From: Candidatus Gorgyraea atricola
Lineage (GTDB): Bacteria > Omnitrophota > Gorgyraeia > Gorgyraeales > Gorgyraeaceae
Reading direction: 5' to 3'
NCBI GenBank assembly: GCA_030765235.1
Contig: JAVCCW010000008.1
Coordinates: 1 to 53,252 of the forward strand
DNA: 53,252 nt
The translations under genes were made by a program, and so were the position numbers. Under the pieces are notes generated by a model that made no database searches, was not told the DNA's origin, and was given only the letters and a program-made list of their open reading frames with translations. Shown piece by piece: positions 50,611 through 53,252 of the stretch (position 1 is the stretch's first letter; every line of letters starts with the position of its first letter).

Positions 50611-51146
50611 GAGAAGAAATCGTCTTTGCGGGATTTGGAGGCCAGGGCATAATGCTGATGGGGAAGGCCCTTTCTTGTGCCGCGATGAAAGAAGGAAAGT
50701 TTGTTACATGGATGCCTTCTTATGGCGCGGAGGTAAGAGGCGGAACTGCGCATTCCATGGTGGTTATTTCAGATAAAGAGATCGCTTCTCCTATTGTACG
50801 GGAGCCAAGCATTTGCATAGTCATGAACAAGCCTTCGCTTTTGAAATTTGAGGCCAAGGTCAAAGAAAAAGGGATTTTACTCATAAATAAATCTTTGGCA
50901 GAAGATGGATCAAAGAGAAACGATATAGAGGTATTAGATATCCCTGCCACAGATATGGCTTCTAAATTAGGGAGCCAGCGCATTGCAAACATGATCATGC
51001 TTGGCGCGCTTCTATCAAAGAAGGGCATATTGCCGGTGCAGGCATTGATAGATTCTTTAAAAGATGTTATTCCGAAATCTCGTCACAGCATGATACCTTT
51101 AAATGAAAAGGCAATAAGAGAGGGTTACGAATATGGTTCGCGTTAG
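50607..51146 (+). CDS. korC: 2-Oxoacid:ferredoxin oxidoreductase, gamma subunit
   Basis: EEIVFAGFGGQGIMLMGKAL, MPSYGAEVRGGTAHSMV and a C-terminal NMIMLGALLSKKG are the gamma-subunit signature. It completes a four-subunit enzyme making reduced ferredoxin or, in reverse, fixing CO2. It overlaps gltX by 14 bases. Confidence 0.94.
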   Translation: MREEIVFAGFGGQGIMLMGKALSCAAMKEGKFVTWMPSYGAEVRGGTAHSMVVISDKEIASPIVREPSICIVMNKPSLLKFEAKVKEKGILLINKSLAEDGSKRNDIEVLDIPATDMASKLGSQRIANMIMLGALLSKKGILPVQALIDSLKDVIPKSRHSMIPLNEKAIREGYEYGSR

Positions 51147-52410
51147 GTTTGCGCCAAGCCCCACAGGGAATTTGCATGTAGGAAGCGCCAGGACAGCGCT
51201 TTTTAACTGGCTATACGCAAGGGCGCAGTCAGGGAAATTTATTCTCAGGATAGAAGATACAGATAAGAAGCGCTCAAGCGAGGCGTACCTAAAAGAGATC
51301 ATTTCCAGCCTCGAGTGGCTGGGCATGAACTGGGATGAAGGCCCATATTTTCAGAGCAAACGCCAGGATATATATCTTTCGCACGCTGAGAAATTGGTCA
51401 AAGAAGGAGCCGCGTATAAAGACGGCGAGGCGATCATATTTAAGGTGCCTGCTGAAAAGATAAAGATGTACGATATTGTCCATGGCGAGATAGAAATAGA
51501 CAATGCCCTTATCGGCGAACTTGTTTTGATAAAATCAGACAGGACACCTGCCTATAATTTTGCGTGTGTAATCGATGACATGGATATGAAGATCACGCAT
51601 ATAATAAGAGGGGATGACCATATTTCCAACACGAACAAGCAGATCGCCGTGTACAACGCGCTCAAGGTAAAACCTCCGAAATTTGCGCATATTCCATTGA
51701 TACTCGCGTCAGATAAGTCTCGGCTTTCCAAGAGATTCGGCGCAGTGGCGATCTCTGAATATAGAGAAAAAGGATATCTTCCAGACGCAATGGTTAATTA
51801 TCTTGCGCTATTAGGGTGGGCTCCTGGAGATAACAGGGAATTCATGGAAACGCCAGAGATAATAAAAAAGTTTGGCCTTAAACGCGTCAATAAGCGCGGG
51901 GCTGAGTTTGATGAGGATAAACTACGCTGGCTTAATGGCGAGCACATAAGGAAAATGGATGTAAATAGATTTATAGAGGTGGTTACACCTTTTGTTAAAG
52001 GCGAATATGACGCGGCATGGTTTAAAAAGCTTGCCCAGCTTTACCACCCTCGGGTGAAGACCCTTGTTGAATTTAAAGAAGAACTCGATATCTTTGTATC
52101 TGACGAGGTGAATTATAGAGAAGAGGCAAAGGAAAAGTTTTTGAAAAAAGAGGGAGTTTTAGATATACTAAAGTTAGCTAGAGAACGCCTGGAAAGAATA
52201 GAAGATTTCAGCCCTGAAAAAATAGAGGCTGAGATGAGGGCCCTCATGAAGGATTTGAATATCAAGGGCGGGGATTTAATACATCCTTTAAGAGTCGCAG
52301 TTACAGGCAAGAGTGTTTCAGCAGGCATCTTTGAGGTCCTGGCGATTTTAGGTAAAGAGAAAACCATAAGAAGACTAGAGAAAGTTATCCACACAGTAGG
52401 GCAGGTTTAA
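51133..52410 (+). CDS. gltX: Glutamyl-tRNA synthetase
   Basis: Class I synthetase. The HIGH-type motif is APSPTGNLHVGSARTALFNW, the KMSKS-type motif DKSRLSKRFGA. At 425 residues it is at the short end for bacteria (about 470). It may be the non-discriminating type, since tRNA-Gln is present and no glnS is seen here; not testable from this window. Its last codons and stop lie inside a TTTAAA-centred palindrome, which therefore wrote the C-terminus (VGQV). Confidence 0.95.
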   Translation: MVRVRFAPSPTGNLHVGSARTALFNWLYARAQSGKFILRIEDTDKKRSSEAYLKEIISSLEWLGMNWDEGPYFQSKRQDIYLSHAEKLVKEGAAYKDGEAIIFKVPAEKIKMYDIVHGEIEIDNALIGELVLIKSDRTPAYNFACVIDDMDMKITHIIRGDDHISNTNKQIAVYNALKVKPPKFAHIPLILASDKSRLSKRFGAVAISEYREKGYLPDAMVNYLALLGWAPGDNREFMETPEIIKKFGLKRVNKRGAEFDEDKLRWLNGEHIRKMDVNRFIEVVTPFVKGEYDAAWFKKLAQLYHPRVKTLVEFKEELDIFVSDEVNYREEAKEKFLKKEGVLDILKLARERLERIEDFSPEKIEAEMRALMKDLNIKGGDLIHPLRVAVTGKSVSAGIFEVLAILGKEKTIRRLEKVIHTVGQV

Positions 52411-52421
52411 ACCTGCCCTAC
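52396..52421. repeat. TTTAAA-centred palindrome, copy 5, at the gltX stop
   Basis: Perfect 13-base arms GTAGGGCAGGTTT. The gltX stop TAA... frame ends within it (GTTTAA). The arms hold G in place of C relative to copies 1-3, changed on both sides. Confidence 0.95.
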
Positions 52422-52433
52422 AATAGGTATATT

Positions 52434-52787
52434 ATGCAAGAGAAGAGAAGGTTTGTAAGGATCCAGTGGCCAGTTATCGTGCTTTACACTACGCTTGAGG
52501 AGCCCTTTACCGAGGATCAGATTGTTGGCAAAGATATAAGTGAAGGTGGGGTCTCTTTTGTTGTCTATGAGAGACTTGCTAAAGGCACAAAACTCAACAT
52601 GCAGATCCAGACTCCTTTTGATTCATTGCCTATATTCGCAAATGGCAAGGTAGCATGGATTAGAAATACAGGCCAGGAACACGAGAAGACATTTGAGGTA
52701 GGTGTGGAGTTTACCAGGGTCGACCCAAAAGACCAAAACCGCCTTAAGATATATATAGCGAATGAGATAAGGGAAAGAAAGCAATAG
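52434..52787 (+). CDS. PilZ-domain protein
   Basis: A single-domain, 117-residue PilZ protein. The c-di-GMP motif R-x-x-x-R is EKRRFVRI near residues 3-10, and D-x-S-x-G-G is KDISEGGVSF near 33-42. Such proteins bind cyclic-di-GMP and often control pili or motility, which fits the many pilins in the window though those are far off. It follows gltX after a palindrome. Confidence 0.9.
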   Translation: MQEKRRFVRIQWPVIVLYTTLEEPFTEDQIVGKDISEGGVSFVVYERLAKGTKLNMQIQTPFDSLPIFANGKVAWIRNTGQEHEKTFEVGVEFTRVDPKDQNRLKIYIANEIRERKQ

Positions 52788-52792
52788 TAAGA

Positions 52793-52853
52793 TTTGGTCC
52801 CTCGACGCACCAAATAATGCTTCGCATTATTTGGTTTGCTCGGGATCAAATTT
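52793..52853. repeat. Nested hairpin before tRNA-Gln
   Basis: The inner arms ACCAAATAATGC/GCATTATTTGGT pair perfectly around TTC; the outer TTTGGTCCCTCGA/CGGGATCAAA pair less well. A further GCTTCGC unit follows. It fills most of the gap between the PilZ gene and the tRNA. Confidence 0.8.
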
Positions 52854-52865
52854 GCTTCGCAAAAT

Positions 52866-52939
52866 TGGAGGATCATCTAATGGTAGGATGCGAGTCTCTG
52901 GAACTCGTCGTGATGGTTCGAATCCATCTCCTCCAGCCA
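52866..52939 (+). tRNA. tRNA-Gln (anticodon CUG)
   Basis: Acceptor TGGAGGA/TCCTCCA, discriminator G and encoded CCA. The D arm is ATCTAATGGTAGGAT, the anticodon loop CTCTGGA gives CUG (reads CAG), the T arm GATGGTTCGAATCCATC. U at position 1 is usual for tRNA-Gln. Confidence 0.93.
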
Positions 52940-52975
52940 CATAAATCTCTCTAATTCCAGAGGGAGAGATAACGC

Positions 52976-53010
52976 AAGCCCTGATAAGTAATTTTCGTCA
53001 GGGCTTTTTT
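52976..53010 (+). terminator. Rho-independent terminator after tRNA-Gln
   Basis: AAGCCCTGA pairs with TCAGGGCTT around a 13-base loop and runs into TTTTTT. Confidence 0.85.
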
Positions 53011-53052
53011 ATCTTCGCATGTTCCAAAGGGTTAGGGAAATTATTCCGCCAT

Positions 53053-53090
53053 GTCATTGCGAGGCCTGCAGAGCAGGCCGAAGCAATCTC
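53053..53090. repeat. GTCATTGCGAGG-type REP sequence
   Basis: GTCATTGCGAGGCCTGC and GCAGGCCGAAGCAATC form an imperfect palindrome (GTCATTGCGAGG ... CCGAAGCAATC), a repeat type found in many unrelated bacteria. The remaining bases to the window end show no gene; TATAAT at 53211 is present without a good -35. Confidence 0.7.
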
Positions 53091-53252
53091 GATTTTATAC
53101 AAAAATACCCAAAAAAATCTCATCGAACCATCTCTTTATCTCCATATTGCGGTTTAGTAAAGGAGCTGTAGTAAATGGCTATTAAGGGATATTTTTATGA
53201 CAGTTTGTGATATAATTAATTAGCATAAAAACAATCTGCACCAACAGCTGTA

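Noticed and set aside
53211-53216. Promoter at the right end of the window
   Set aside because: TATAAT is present but no acceptable -35 at 16-18 bases, and the downstream gene lies outside the window.

Overview
The window looks like a stretch of chromosome from an uncultured, anaerobic, Gram-negative-type bacterium, most likely of the candidate phylum Omnitrophota. The pointers are inference rather than proof: an Rnf ion-pumping complex, a four-subunit 2-oxoacid:ferredoxin oxidoreductase, a MetV-type folate protein, many pseudopilins, a signal-anchored protein ending its leader in ALRIPM, a lipoprotein and a SurA/PpiD-like chaperone, and intergenic DNA packed with palindromes. No 16S rRNA is present to settle it.

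Layout. Positions 1-3896 hold the end of an integrative element (PC4-like protein, primase-helicase, AlpA-like HTH, tyrosine recombinase). It ends at a sequence that looks like the 3' end of a tRNA-Leu gene. Positions 4020-9914 are a surface/pilus region: a trimeric-fibre-like exported protein, a pilin, an orphan HAMP protein, then a minus-strand operon of six pseudopilin-like or exported proteins, led by a pseudopilin carrying four PKD domains. tRNA-Thr, an MFS exporter and a tiny eight-cysteine protein follow. Positions 11827-16676 are a complete rnfCGDEAB operon. Next come thioredoxin, purN, a minus-strand lipoprotein with an FtsH-like protease, enolase and an FtsB-like protein. Positions 22545-30451 carry purL, tRNA-fMet, a GIY-YIG cassette, purB, purC, purM, purD and purE; with purN this is most of de novo purine synthesis. 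Positions 30561-33800 hold a TsaC/phosphatase fusion, rpiB, glyA and nrdR. Positions 33802-45405 hold a chaperone, polX, an unknown ALRIPM protein, a CcdA/TlpA thiol pair, metV, nifU-like, MTHFS, rny, a ymdB-like gene and xseA. The last part has xseB, ispA, dxs, korDABC, gltX, a PilZ protein and tRNA-Gln.

The metabolic genes fit together. KorABCD makes reduced ferredoxin, Rnf links ferredoxin to NAD and an ion gradient, and GlyA, MTHFS, MetV and PurN move one-carbon units on folate, partly into purines. XseB-IspA-Dxs form a common bacterial group starting isoprenoid synthesis.

The most unusual content is non-coding. At least six families of palindromic or inverted-repeat DNA are scattered through the window: a TTTAAA-centred palindrome (five copies) whose arms often extend into locus-specific sequence; a 100-bp element with 16-bp terminal inverted repeats (three copies, all exactly 100 bp); a GCCGAGG palindrome that forms a 59-bp-arm hairpin ending in outward TTGACA boxes between ftsH-like and eno, and that also occurs inside dxs as an in-frame 54-bp insert; a dRS3-like repeat framing a GIY-YIG gene; a CACACTTTAGTGTG repeat; and REP-like hairpins next to tRNA ends. 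Several genes (rnfC, purB, perhaps polX and the chaperone) have a -10 box so close to the ATG that leaderless transcripts are likely.
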